Part shown: positions 1 to 7,385 of the stretch, piece after piece | Layout: every line of letters begins with the position of its first letter | Position numbering within the stretch: position 1 is the stretch's first letter | From: Phycisphaerae bacterium | GTDB lineage: Bacteria; Planctomycetota; Phycisphaerae; UBA1845; Fen-1342 | Reading direction: 5' to 3' | DNA: 7,438 nt | Assembly (NCBI GenBank): GCA_022842805.1 | Contig: JALHOX010000234.1 | Location: 1-7,438, forward strand | Position numbers and translations under genes: made by a program | Notes under the pieces: model-generated | The model's input: the letters and a program-made list of their open reading frames with translations, nothing else | Databases searched by the model: none | What the model was told of the DNA's origin: nothing

Positions 1-65
1 CAGCTCGCGTACGGTTCCGGTTGCAGGTCAAAGACGGGCTCGACCCCGCGGACGCCGAGCGCCGG

Positions 66-2684
66 CTATTTTCCCAGTTGTTCCAGGGCGCGTTTGGCTT
101 CGTTGCGATGGGGGCGGGCGGCGGCGGCCTCGGTCAGCCAGCGGCGAACGGCCGCGCGGTCGAGCGGGAGGGATTCACGAGCGACGGTCATCAGCGTCAG
201 ATAGGCGGGAGCAAAGTCTTCCGAGGCATGGATACTGCGCAATAGCAGTTCACCGGCTTCGAGGGGGCGGTGCTCGCGCTGGGAGAGCAGAGCGTCGAGA
301 AAAAAGTCGCGCGCGGCCTGGTAGCCGGCGATTCGCCGCAGCGACTCTTGGCTCATCGCGCCGCTTTCCGAGAGCGATTTCGGAAGGCGCGCATCGGCCC
401 CGGTGCGCGAGGTGACGACCATCGCTCCTGCCGTCGAGCCGCCTCGCGTGCGTTGGAGCAGATGGCGGATGAGCGTTGGACCGCCGCTGACGTTGCGATA
501 GGCCTGCGCCGGCGCTTCGAAGAGGACGCGGGGGTGGTCATCAGAATTCAGCGTCGCGTTCGGCGCGGCCGGATCGAGCAACTGATCGAGTTCGCCGCAA
601 TACGCGCCCCAGATCGAAACCGGTCCCGACTGGAGGTCCACCTTTCCTAATTCGAACAGCAGCTTGCGCGACGTCGGAAACTCGCTCTCCGCCCGCCAGC
701 GCGGCGTGGCGTCTGCGCTGGCGACGATCGCGAGCGCCGGCGTCTCAATATTGAATACTCCGAGGAAACAGGAGCCGCCGCCAAAGGCCGCCTGGAACGA
801 GCGGAGGATCAGATCGAGAGTGGGCGGGTCCAGTTGGTGCAGCGGCAGCCATTGTGCGAAAAGCCCGCCCGGCGCCAGTCGGCCGCGCAGCGCGGCGAAG
901 TGCTCGACGGTGTAGAGCGAGGCGGCGCCGTCCAGCGCGGGGTGAAAAAGATCGGCGACGATCACGTCGTACGTTCGATCGGCCGCGGCGACGAATCGAC
1001 GGGCGTCTGCCGTGATCACGCGCAACTGGGGTGAATCGAGCGCTGCGGCGTTGTCGGGGCGGAAGTGGTCGAGCAGCGCCACCACCTCGGGCAGAAGTTC
1101 GACACCGTCGGCTTGAAGATCCTCATACTCGCCGGCGGCGGCGAACGTGATCGCGGTGCCCAGGCCCAGGAACAGCGCGCTGCGCGGGTGCGGATGGAGC
1201 AGGATCGGCAGATGTCCCTGGCGCAGCTCGGCGAACGCGCCGCGCCCGGTGCTGCCCATCTGAAACGTGCGATTCACGCGGAGGACGTTTTCGCCGTCGG
1301 CGGTGGAGGCGACCAGAGCGGTGGAGCGGATGCCCTCGCGCGTTGCGATCGGCACCAGACCGGGCGGGAGCGCGAGACGGTCGAGCGGCGGCGCGGAGGC
1401 GGCCAGCGCGAACACGCACAGTCCGCCAATCAGGGCGAGCAGCGGACGGCCGATCGCCGGGAGCAGATAGCCCGCCGCGACGACGGCGAGCGTCCAGCGC
1501 AGCCCCAGCGTGGGGACGGCCAGCGCGCCCACCACTGCCGGCGCCACGGCGCAGCCGAGCGTATTCAGCGCCAACGCCGCGCCTACGCCGCCGCGCGGGC
1601 CGCGGGCGGTCTGGGCCAGGGCGGCAAAGAGCGCACCCATCAGCAGTGCCGGAAACCACAGTGCGGCAGCGGCCGAGAGAGTTTCGGCGCTGACCGCGGC
1701 GAGCACGGCGGCGCCGAGGCGGGCGAGGGCGTTGTCATGAATGGCAGGCAGCGACGGCACAAGCAGAATCTGCAACGCGCAGACGACCGCCAGCAACAGC
1801 GGCAGCCAGGCCCGCGCGCGGTCGGCGGCGCGCGGCGAGTCGCCGGCGAATGATTCGTAGAGCGCGGCGCCGGCGGCAGAGGCGACGAGATAGACGGCGA
1901 GCGCCGCGGCGAAGCTGAACACGGTGTTCTCAAAGCACTGCGCCAGGACGCGCAGCATCGCCACTTCGTAGCCCACGCCCAGCAGTCCGGTCAGAAACAG
2001 CGTGGCCAGCAGGGCGCGCGGCCGAGCTGCTGCGTCGTCTCGACCCACCGGCGGCGGTTCATCACGCACGCTTTCGCCGCGAGCCGGGCCGAGCCATGTG
2101 AGCACGGCGCACAGGGCGTTGATCCCCGCGAACAGGAAGGCGCTGCGACGGACGCCCAGCGCGGGCATCAGCACGAAAACCGAGCCGAGTACGCCGATCG
2201 CCGCGCCCAACGTGTTGGCGGCATACAGCCCGGCGAGGACGCGCGGCGAACCGCGCAGCCGCGCCAGCAGCCGCTCCATCGCGGGCAGCGTGGCCCCCAT
2301 CGCCGCGGTGGCGGGAAGCAGCACGAGAAACGGAACGATGAAAGCGACCAACGCGTGGCGGAGCGGCGAAGGCTCGACGCCGATCCAGGGGCCGACGAGC
2401 GCATTGGAGGCGGGGATCAGCGCCGTGGTCAGCGCGGCCCACAGGCCGATCACGAGTTCGCAGCCGGCGTACCAGGCGCCGGGTCGACGAGAACGGGCGA
2501 TCACACGGTCGAACAGCGCCGCCCCGAGCGCGAGGCCGGAGAAGAACGCGGCCACCACGGCCAGCGCCGCCGGATATTCGTGGCCCAGCCCGACGGCGAA
2601 GGCGCGGGTCCAAATCAGCTCATAACCCAGGCCCGCCACGCCCGACAGGAAGAAGATTGCGTAGATGGACGTCGTGCGTGTCAT
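66..2684 (-). CDS. Fused polytopic membrane protein / spermidine-synthase-like SAM-binding domain protein
   Basis: Predicted 872-residue integral membrane protein. Residues about 5-430 form roughly 14 hydrophobic segments, including a YELIWTR motif after the first (21-27) and a similar GYE-containing segment near 238, suggesting two related halves. Residues about 440-730 are a spermidine-synthase-like Rossmann fold: a GLGTAIT glycine motif (507-513), an acidic VELLPEV strand (528-534), a TADAR motif (558-562) and a YDVIVADLFHP motif (572-582). D578 is kept, but the second aspartate of the classical D-x-x-D-P aminopropyltransferase motif is histidine (H581), so true spermidine synthesis is doubtful. 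Residues about 785-872 look like short helical TPR-like repeats. The ATG at 2684 is chosen because it puts the first membrane segment right at the N terminus; an in-frame TTG at 2723 would add 13 proline- and arginine-rich residues. Neither start has a clear Shine-Dalgarno site. Family recognition is good; substrate and role are unknown. Confidence 0.88.
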   Translation of the reverse strand: MTRTTSIYAIFFLSGVAGLGYELIWTRAFAVGLGHEYPAALAVVAAFFSGLALGAALFDRVIARSRRPGAWYAGCELVIGLWAALTTALIPASNALVGPWIGVEPSPLRHALVAFIVPFLVLLPATAAMGATLPAMERLLARLRGSPRVLAGLYAANTLGAAIGVLGSVFVLMPALGVRRSAFLFAGINALCAVLTWLGPARGESVRDEPPPVGRDDAAARPRALLATLFLTGLLGVGYEVAMLRVLAQCFENTVFSFAAALAVYLVASAAGAALYESFAGDSPRAADRARAWLPLLLAVVCALQILLVPSLPAIHDNALARLGAAVLAAVSAETLSAAAALWFPALLMGALFAALAQTARGPRGGVGAALALNTLGCAVAPAVVGALAVPTLGLRWTLAVVAAGYLLPAIGRPLLALIGGLCVFALAASAPPLDRLALPPGLVPIATREGIRSTALVASTADGENVLRVNRTFQMGSTGRGAFAELRQGHLPILLHPHPRSALFLGLGTAITFAAAGEYEDLQADGVELLPEVVALLDHFRPDNAAALDSPQLRVITADARRFVAAADRTYDVIVADLFHPALDGAASLYTVEHFAALRGRLAPGGLFAQWLPLHQLDPPTLDLILRSFQAAFGGGSCFLGVFNIETPALAIVASADATPRWRAESEFPTSRKLLFELGKVDLQSGPVSIWGAYCGELDQLLDPAAPNATLNSDDHPRVLFEAPAQAYRNVSGGPTLIRHLLQRTRGGSTAGAMVVTSRTGADARLPKSLSESGAMSQESLRRIAGYQAARDFFLDALLSQREHRPLEAGELLLRSIHASEDFAPAYLTLMTVARESLPLDRAAVRRWLTEAAAARPHRNEAKRALEQLGK

Positions 2685-2792
2685 AGGTGGGCGGATTGTG
2701 CGTGGGCGGGGCGGCGTGTGCAAAGGCGTGCGGCGTCCGGGCGCCGGCTGGGTTGCGGGATTTTGCCCGCGGCGAACCCGAAAGCGCCGCCG
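2685..2792. other. Intergenic spacer between response regulator and membrane protein genes
   Basis: A 108-nt GC-rich gap separates the regulator stop from the chosen start of the membrane protein. It holds a small perfect hairpin (2755-2770, see separate entry) and two direct copies of GGCGTG near 2712-2730. I see no convincing promoter and no ribosome-binding site in it. If the TTG at 2723 were the true start, the gap would shrink to 69 nt. The spacing allows either read-through from the kinase operon or an independent promoter that I cannot recognise. Confidence 0.6.
2755..2770 (-). terminator. Weak stem-loop after the response regulator gene
   Basis: Read on the minus strand, GCGGG and CCCGC form a perfect 5-bp stem around a 6-nt A-rich loop (CAAAAT), 22 nt after the regulator stop codon. 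No T-run follows it, so it lacks the second half of an intrinsic terminator. It could be a partial attenuator, an mRNA 3'-end stabiliser or chance in GC-rich DNA. It is listed mainly because it is the only compact hairpin I found between the two genes. Confidence 0.2.
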
Positions 2793-3242
2793 TCAGCCGG
2801 CGCGCGAGATCAACGCGGTCGGATTCGCGCCGACCCAACCGAGCCAGAAGGCGCAGAGGCTCCGGGCGAAGGCCTCGTACTCGCGGAAATCGTTCGGCTT
2901 GGTGACGTGGGCGTTGGCGTGCAGCGCGTAGCTGCGCTTGAGGTCGCGCTCGGAGCGGGAGGCGGTCAGCACGATCACGGGGATATCGCGCAGCTCGGGA
3001 TCTTTTTTGAGATCACTGAGGATTTCGTGGCCGTCGCGGGTCGGCAGGTTGAGGTCGAGCAGGATGACGTGCGGACGGTCGCGCGCCGGGACGGCGCGGA
3101 TCGCCTGCAGCGCGGCATCGCCGTCGGCGAATTCGTTGAGGACTATCCCGGGCGCGCAGCGTTGAAACGCAGAGCGAATGAACAGCGCATCATCGGCGTT
3201 GTCCTCCACGATCCACACACGCGCGGCACGTCCATCGGGCAT
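2793..3242 (-). CDS. Single-domain response regulator (Rcp1/CheY-like receiver)
   Basis: A 149-residue protein that is almost entirely one receiver domain. The acidic pocket is E13 and D14 (in VEDN), the predicted phosphoacceptor is D63 (in LLDLNLP), the switch threonine is T93 (in VLTAS) and the conserved lysine is K115 (in TKP). No DNA-binding or enzymatic output domain follows. The length and the LLDLNLP and TKP motifs match the Rcp1-type regulators that partner phytochrome-like and multi-PAS histidine kinases. It lies 16 nt after the stop of such a kinase, which has no receiver itself, so it is very likely the cognate acceptor and passes the phosphoryl group on or acts by protein contact. 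The ATG at 3242 directly follows an in-frame TTG at 3245; both fit the same GAGG site, with spacings of 10 and 7 nt, and the choice changes the protein by one residue. Its downstream target is not visible. Confidence 0.93.
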   Translation of the reverse strand: MPDGRAARVWIVEDNADDALFIRSAFQRCAPGIVLNEFADGDAALQAIRAVPARDRPHVILLDLNLPTRDGHEILSDLKKDPELRDIPVIVLTASRSERDLKRSYALHANAHVTKPNDFREYEAFARSLCAFWLGWVGANPTALISRAG

Positions 3243-3252
3243 CAATACTCAT

Positions 3253-3256
3253 CCTC
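3253..3256 (-). promoter_or_regulatory. Ribosome-binding site of the response regulator
   Basis: GAGG within AGAAGAGGATGAG on the minus strand, overlapping the end of the kinase gene region: the kinase TAG stop (3261-3259) sits only 2 nt upstream. This arrangement suggests translational coupling between kinase and regulator. The ATG inside this stretch (3252-3250) is in another frame and is not the start. Confidence 0.65.
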
Positions 3257-3258
3257 TT

Positions 3259-6200
3259 CTACCCCTCGCTTCGACCATCAGCCGCCGGCCGATCTGACCT
3301 CGGAATCGAGAAGTAAAACGTGCTGCCCGTGCCGGGCGCCGACTCGACCCAAATCCGTCCGCCATGCTTCTCCACGATTCGTTTCGCGATCGACAGTCCG
3401 ACGCCGGTTCCCGCGAGTCCGCTGCTTGGGTTCAGCCGCTTGAACATCTGGAAAATCCGCTCGTGGTGCTCGGGGCGAATGCCGACGCCATTGTCAGACA
3501 CTCCAAACACCCATTCGTCAGGCTGAACCGCCGACTTGATCGTGATCTGGGGAGCGCCGCCGGCGTGTTTGATGCCGTTGTCGATCAGGTTTTGGAAGAC
3601 CTGTTCGAGCAGCGCGGCATTGGCGGCGATGCGCGGCATCGGCTCGCGCACGATGTTGGCGCCCGCGCGTTGCATTGTCGACTCGAGTGAGGCCAGCACA
3701 TTGTCCAGGATCTGATCTACGTCGGTGGGGGTGCGCTCCATCGCCTCCGGGCCTATTTGGGAATATCGGCGTATTGCGTCGATCTGGTTCTGCAAATGAT
3801 TAACCGCGGCGTCGACGCGATCAAGGTGCAGCTTCTCGCGATCGTCGAGTTTTCCCTCAATTTGGTCGCGCAAAAGCTGGCAGTAGCCGCGGATGGTGCG
3901 GAGAGGTTCCTGCAGGTCGTGGGACGCAATGACGGAGAATTGCTCCAGTTCGCGGTTCGAGGCCTGCAGGCGCTCCGCGGCGCGGTGCAGTGCGTCGATT
4001 CGAATGGCCTCGTCGGACATGTCGCGGATGATGCCTGTGAAGCGCCGCTCGGCCCCCAGCCAAAATTCGCTGATGGACAGGTGGACCGGAAATATCGCGC
4101 CGTCCTTGCGCCTGGCGCGCACTTCGCGCCCCGTGCCGATGATCTTGGCGTTGCCGGTGCGCAGGTATGCCGCCACATAGTCGTCGTGCCGGCGTGAATC
4201 CGGCCCGGGCATCAGCAGCGACACGTTTTGGCCGACCAGACCATCGGGGTGATAGCCGAACATGCGCCCGGTGGCGGCGTTCACCGCCTGGATCTCGCCG
4301 CGCTCGTTGATGGTGATGATGCTGTCGACCGCGTTCTCGACGATCGCGGCGAGCTGCGTCGCGGAGTCGCGGGCGGCTTCGGCGCTGCGCTGGCGGCGCT
4401 CGGTCTCCTGGATCAGGGCCTGCTGGGCCAACCGCTGCTCGGTGATGTTTTCGTGCGCGATGCAAACGCGACGCGGGCCGGCGGATTCGAAGGGGCGGAC
4501 GCGCACCGTGAACCAGCGCTGCTCGTCGGGCGCGTGGCAGGGATATTCAAACATGAACTCGGACTGGCTGCCTTCGATGACGCTTCGAATGCCGGCGACG
4601 ATCGTGCGGATATTCGCACCCTCGTCGCGCATCGTCGAGCGGGCGGCGTTTTCGCAAACTTCGAGGTAGTTGGTGCCCACGCCTGCGTTGGGCGCGCGCC
4701 AGTCATTGCGCTTCGCGAACTCGCGCCAGGCGCGGTTGACGAAAATGATCTCGCCCGACTCGTCGAGAATCGCGATCTCCGCGGAGAGCGAATCGAGCGT
4801 CGCATGCAGAAACTGTTCCGACTGTCGGCGGGCCTGCTCGCTGGCCTTGATCTGGTCGATCGGCACAAGCGTCAGCACCGCGCCATCGCACTCATTGCGG
4901 TTGTTGACGAACGGCAGCACGCGCAGCAGGAACCAGGCCCCGGATTCGTTCTGCACTTCCTCCACGAACGGCTCGCCGGTTTCGATTACGCGCGTGACGC
5001 AGGTCGGGATGTGCACGCCGCGCAGCGTCGCACTGAACTGCTGCACGGGCCGGCCCAGATCGTGATCGAGCAGTTGGATCACGTTCTGCACCGCCGGCGT
5101 GAAGCGACGGATGCGCAGGGCGCGGTCGACGAAGATCGTGCCCAATTCGGTGCTGCGGAGCAGATTGTCAAAGTCGTTGGTGAGCCGCGTCAGTTCGTCG
5201 ATCTTGGATTGATATTCGGCGTTGACGGTGTAGAGCTCTTCGTTGACCGAGTGCAGCTCTTCGTTGGCGCTTTGTAGCTCCTCATTGGCGGCGAGCAGCT
5301 CCTCGTTCGTGCTCTGCAACTCCTCGTTCGAAGTCTCGAGCTCCTCGATCATCGCCTGCAGGCTTTCCTTGCTCTGCTGCAGCTCCTGCTCGAGATCGTG
5401 AATGCGCGAGTCCTTCTGATCTTCGAGTCGCAGCTCGACGCCGCTGTCGATCGGTTCGCGGCGGCGCTCGTCGAAGATCGCCAGCAGCAGGCGCGACTCG
5501 GTCGGCCCGGCGGGAATCGGCGTGACCTGCAGGTTGACGACGCGCAGATCGTTGCCCGTGCGGACGCGCAGATCGCGGTAGGAGAACGACTCGTTCGACT
5601 TGGTGGCGCGGTGCAGCGCGGTGGACAGCGCAACGCGCAGATCCTCGACGGCAAGCTTATTGACGTCGGCGGAAAACTGGCCCGACGGCGTTCGAAGATA
5701 GGGACTGACGTCGCCGAAGGTGTGGACCAGCTCGAACTCGGTGGAAACCAGCAGCGCCGGAGGAAAATAGGAGCGCGAGATAAAGTCGAACGCGCGGCGG
5801 AAGGGCGCGTCGGCCGTGGGGCGCACGCTGCGATCGGGGGTCGAGAGCGGGGCGCGCAGCCGGGCGGAGAGGTCCATCTCCGGCGAATGCCGGGTGATGG
5901 GCACCGCCTTGGTGGGGTCCTTCTGATAGATGCGGTTCTTTTCTTCGGTGGTCTTAAAGGCGAATTGCAGATCGCCGGGCGTCTCGCTCGAGCCGAGCAT
6001 GAGGTAGCCCGAGGGGCGCAGCGCGAAATGCAGCATGGCCAGCACGCGCTGCTGGGCCGACGGCTGGAGATAGATCAGGAAATTGCGGCAGGAGACGAAG
6101 TTCAGCTTGGTGAACGGCGGATCCTTGAGGAGATCGTGGCGGACGAAGACGATCGACTCGCGCACGGAGCGCAGCACCTCATATTTTGAGCCGCGCCGCA

Positions 6201-7374
6201 GGAAAAACTGATTCAGCCGCCGCGGACCGACGTCGGCGGCTATGACTTCGGGATATTGACCGAGGCTGGCGATTTCGATCGCGGCCTCGTCGATGTCGGA
6301 GGCGAAGATTTTGAGCTCGCGCCGCGTGCCGAATTCGGCGAAGCCCTCCTCGAACATCATCGCCACGCTGTAGGCCTCTTCGCCCGTCGAGCAGGCGGTG
6401 ATCCAGGCCCGGATCGGCTCTTCGGCCGGCGTGTCGGCGAGGATCTTGGGAATCAGCACGCGGCGCAGCGACTCCCACGCGTCGTTGTCGCGGAAGAAGC
6501 GCGTCACGCCGATGAGCAGGTCCTGCGTGAGCGAGGCCACTTCGGCTTCGGATTCGCGCAGCAGCAGGATGTACTGATCGAGATCGGAGATGTGGTTGAG
6601 GCCCATGCGGCGCTCGATGCGCCGGCTGAGCGTGCCGGGCTTGTAGGCGGAGAAATCGGCGCGCTTCGTGGAAATGAGGATGCGGACGATCTCGTCGAGC
6701 TTGGTGGGCTCTTTGAGCAGACGGCGCGAGGGCTGATTTTCGCGAAAGCCCGGAAGATTGAGAAAGCGCTGCAACTGATCGGCGAGATCGGCGGGCGGCA
6801 TGACGAAATCGGCCAGCCCCGTGGCGATCGCGGCGCGGGGCATTCCATCGAATTTGGCCGAGCGCTCGTCCTGCACCATCACCATGCCGCCGGCCTCTTT
6901 GATGGCTCGCACGCCGCGCGAACCGTCGGAACCGGTGCCGGACAGGACGATGGCGATGCCGCGGTCGCCGACGTCCAGCGCCAGCGAGTTGAAGAAGACG
7001 TCGATCGGCAGGTTTAGTCCCTGACGCGGCTCCTGATCCACGAGCTGGATGGTGCGATCCTGCAGGAGGATGTTTTTACGCGGCGTCAGCAGATAGACCG
7101 TGTTCGCGACGACGCGCTGGCCGTGCTCGGCGCGCATCACGCGCAGCGTCGTGCGCCGCGCCAGAATCTCGTCCATCAGGCTGTTGAAATCGGGGGAAAG
7201 ATGCTGCACCACGACGAACGCCACGCCGCAGTCGGGCTCGATCCGCTCGAAGAAATTCTCGATCGCCTCGAGACCACCGGCCGACGCGCCGACGCCGACG
7301 ATGTAACTGGGATCGTGCTGGTTTTGGGATTGGGGATCGACTGCGTCAATCGCGTCGGGCGTTTCGAGAGACAT
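3259..7374 (-). CDS. CheB-CheR-multi-PAS hybrid sensor histidine kinase
   Basis: A 1371-residue protein with no membrane segment, so probably cytoplasmic. Domains in order: CheB methylesterase (about 22-205) with an intact triad, S31 in GASAGG, H58 in QHL and D150 in GTGSDG; CheR methyltransferase (about 224-485) with R295 in FFRD, the SAM motif ACSTGEEAYS (327-336), D360 in FASDID and SCRNFLIYL (428-436); a degenerate PAS-like region (about 525-636); a coiled coil (645-733) with six EELxxxN heptads; a PAS_10-like domain (735-840); a second PAS (853-980); a FixL-like PAS (1005-1120); and a kinase (about 1135-1358) with H1152 in SHDLQEP, N-box N1262/N1266, G1 box DNGVGI (1294-1299) and G2 box GTGVGLS (1322-1328). 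CheB lacks its usual N-terminal receiver. It presumably autophosphorylates H1152 and passes phosphate to the adjacent regulator. CheB/CheR may act on an unknown glutamyl target; this is inference. The ATG at 7374 is chosen for its GGAGG site 6 nt away; an upstream in-frame GTG at 7410 has no well-placed site. Confidence 0.95.
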   Translation of the reverse strand: MSLETPDAIDAVDPQSQNQHDPSYIVGVGASAGGLEAIENFFERIEPDCGVAFVVVQHLSPDFNSLMDEILARRTTLRVMRAEHGQRVVANTVYLLTPRKNILLQDRTIQLVDQEPRQGLNLPIDVFFNSLALDVGDRGIAIVLSGTGSDGSRGVRAIKEAGGMVMVQDERSAKFDGMPRAAIATGLADFVMPPADLADQLQRFLNLPGFRENQPSRRLLKEPTKLDEIVRILISTKRADFSAYKPGTLSRRIERRMGLNHISDLDQYILLLRESEAEVASLTQDLLIGVTRFFRDNDAWESLRRVLIPKILADTPAEEPIRAWITACSTGEEAYSVAMMFEEGFAEFGTRRELKIFASDIDEAAIEIASLGQYPEVIAADVGPRRLNQFFLRRGSKYEVLRSVRESIVFVRHDLLKDPPFTKLNFVSCRNFLIYLQPSAQQRVLAMLHFALRPSGYLMLGSSETPGDLQFAFKTTEEKNRIYQKDPTKAVPITRHSPEMDLSARLRAPLSTPDRSVRPTADAPFRRAFDFISRSYFPPALLVSTEFELVHTFGDVSPYLRTPSGQFSADVNKLAVEDLRVALSTALHRATKSNESFSYRDLRVRTGNDLRVVNLQVTPIPAGPTESRLLLAIFDERRREPIDSGVELRLEDQKDSRIHDLEQELQQSKESLQAMIEELETSNEELQSTNEELLAANEELQSANEELHSVNEELYTVNAEYQSKIDELTRLTNDFDNLLRSTELGTIFVDRALRIRRFTPAVQNVIQLLDHDLGRPVQQFSATLRGVHIPTCVTRVIETGEPFVEEVQNESGAWFLLRVLPFVNNRNECDGAVLTLVPIDQIKASEQARRQSEQFLHATLDSLSAEIAILDESGEIIFVNRAWREFAKRNDWRAPNAGVGTNYLEVCENAARSTMRDEGANIRTIVAGIRSVIEGSQSEFMFEYPCHAPDEQRWFTVRVRPFESAGPRRVCIAHENITEQRLAQQALIQETERRQRSAEAARDSATQLAAIVENAVDSIITINERGEIQAVNAATGRMFGYHPDGLVGQNVSLLMPGPDSRRHDDYVAAYLRTGNAKIIGTGREVRARRKDGAIFPVHLSISEFWLGAERRFTGIIRDMSDEAIRIDALHRAAERLQASNRELEQFSVIASHDLQEPLRTIRGYCQLLRDQIEGKLDDREKLHLDRVDAAVNHLQNQIDAIRRYSQIGPEAMERTPTDVDQILDNVLASLESTMQRAGANIVREPMPRIAANAALLEQVFQNLIDNGIKHAGGAPQITIKSAVQPDEWVFGVSDNGVGIRPEHHERIFQMFKRLNPSSGLAGTGVGLSIAKRIVEKHGGRIWVESAPGTGSTFYFSIPRSDRPAADGRSEG
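4015..4362 (-). other. FixL-like PAS domain region (possible haem binding)
   Basis: Sub-region of the kinase gene, residues about 1005-1120. It carries the FixL-type core SRRHDDY, the stretch IIGTGREV, RRKDG, FPVHLSI and FTGIIRD. Aligned by eye with remembered Bradyrhizobium FixL, H1063 matches the proximal haem ligand H200, R1083 matches R220, and I1078, L1099 and I1101 match I215, L236 and I238. Positions equivalent to R206 and H214 are A1069 and K1077. Haem binding is therefore plausible but unproven, because many PAS domains share this signature. Confidence 0.6.
5221..5346 (-). repeat. Six 21-bp in-frame repeats encoding a heptad coiled coil
   Basis: Inside the kinase gene, residues 677-718 are six consecutive heptads of the form EELxxxN, visible in the DNA as 21-bp repeats rich in GAGGAGCT-like units. 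The copies differ at synonymous and x positions, so this is a conserved protein repeat rather than a fresh tandem expansion. In coiled-coil register, leucine falls at every d position and asparagine at every a position. It joins the CheB/CheR half to the PAS/kinase half. Confidence 0.85.
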
Positions 7375-7380
7375 CGAAAA

Positions 7381-7385
7381 CCTCC
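7381..7385 (-). promoter_or_regulatory. Ribosome-binding site of the CheB-CheR kinase
   Basis: GGAGG on the minus strand, 6 nt before the ATG at 7374. It is the strongest Shine-Dalgarno site in the window and decides the start in favour of MSLETP over the GTG 36 nt upstream. Four of its bases can also pair with CTCC at 7395-7392, forming a short hairpin that would mask it. Confidence 0.8.

Noticed and set aside
1065..1853. Plus-strand open frame of 262 codons, Arg/Gln/Gly rich
   Set aside because: Antisense to the membrane and SAM-binding parts of the fused protein; low-complexity composition typical of a shadow frame.
2755..2770. Intrinsic terminator after the response regulator
   Set aside because: The stem is only 5 bp and no T-run follows; kept as a weak stem-loop feature and not treated as proof of an operon end.
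2355..3443. Plus-strand open frame of 362 codons
   Set aside because: It spans the ends of all three minus-strand genes and their spacers, its translation has no recognisable motif and is rich in Arg, Gly and Ala, as expected for the complement of GC-rich coding DNA.
4228..5277. Plus-strand open frame of 349 codons
   Set aside because: It lies wholly inside the PAS and coiled-coil part of the kinase gene, which has strong family motifs; the antisense product has none.
5398..6189. Plus-strand open frame of 263 codons
   Set aside because: Antisense to the CheR/PAS-like part of the kinase, with no motif or plausible ribosome-binding site that I could see.
3259..7374. Canonical chemotaxis cluster
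   Set aside because: CheB and CheR domains are present but fused to a PAS kinase, and no CheA, CheW, CheY-motor or receptor gene lies in the window.
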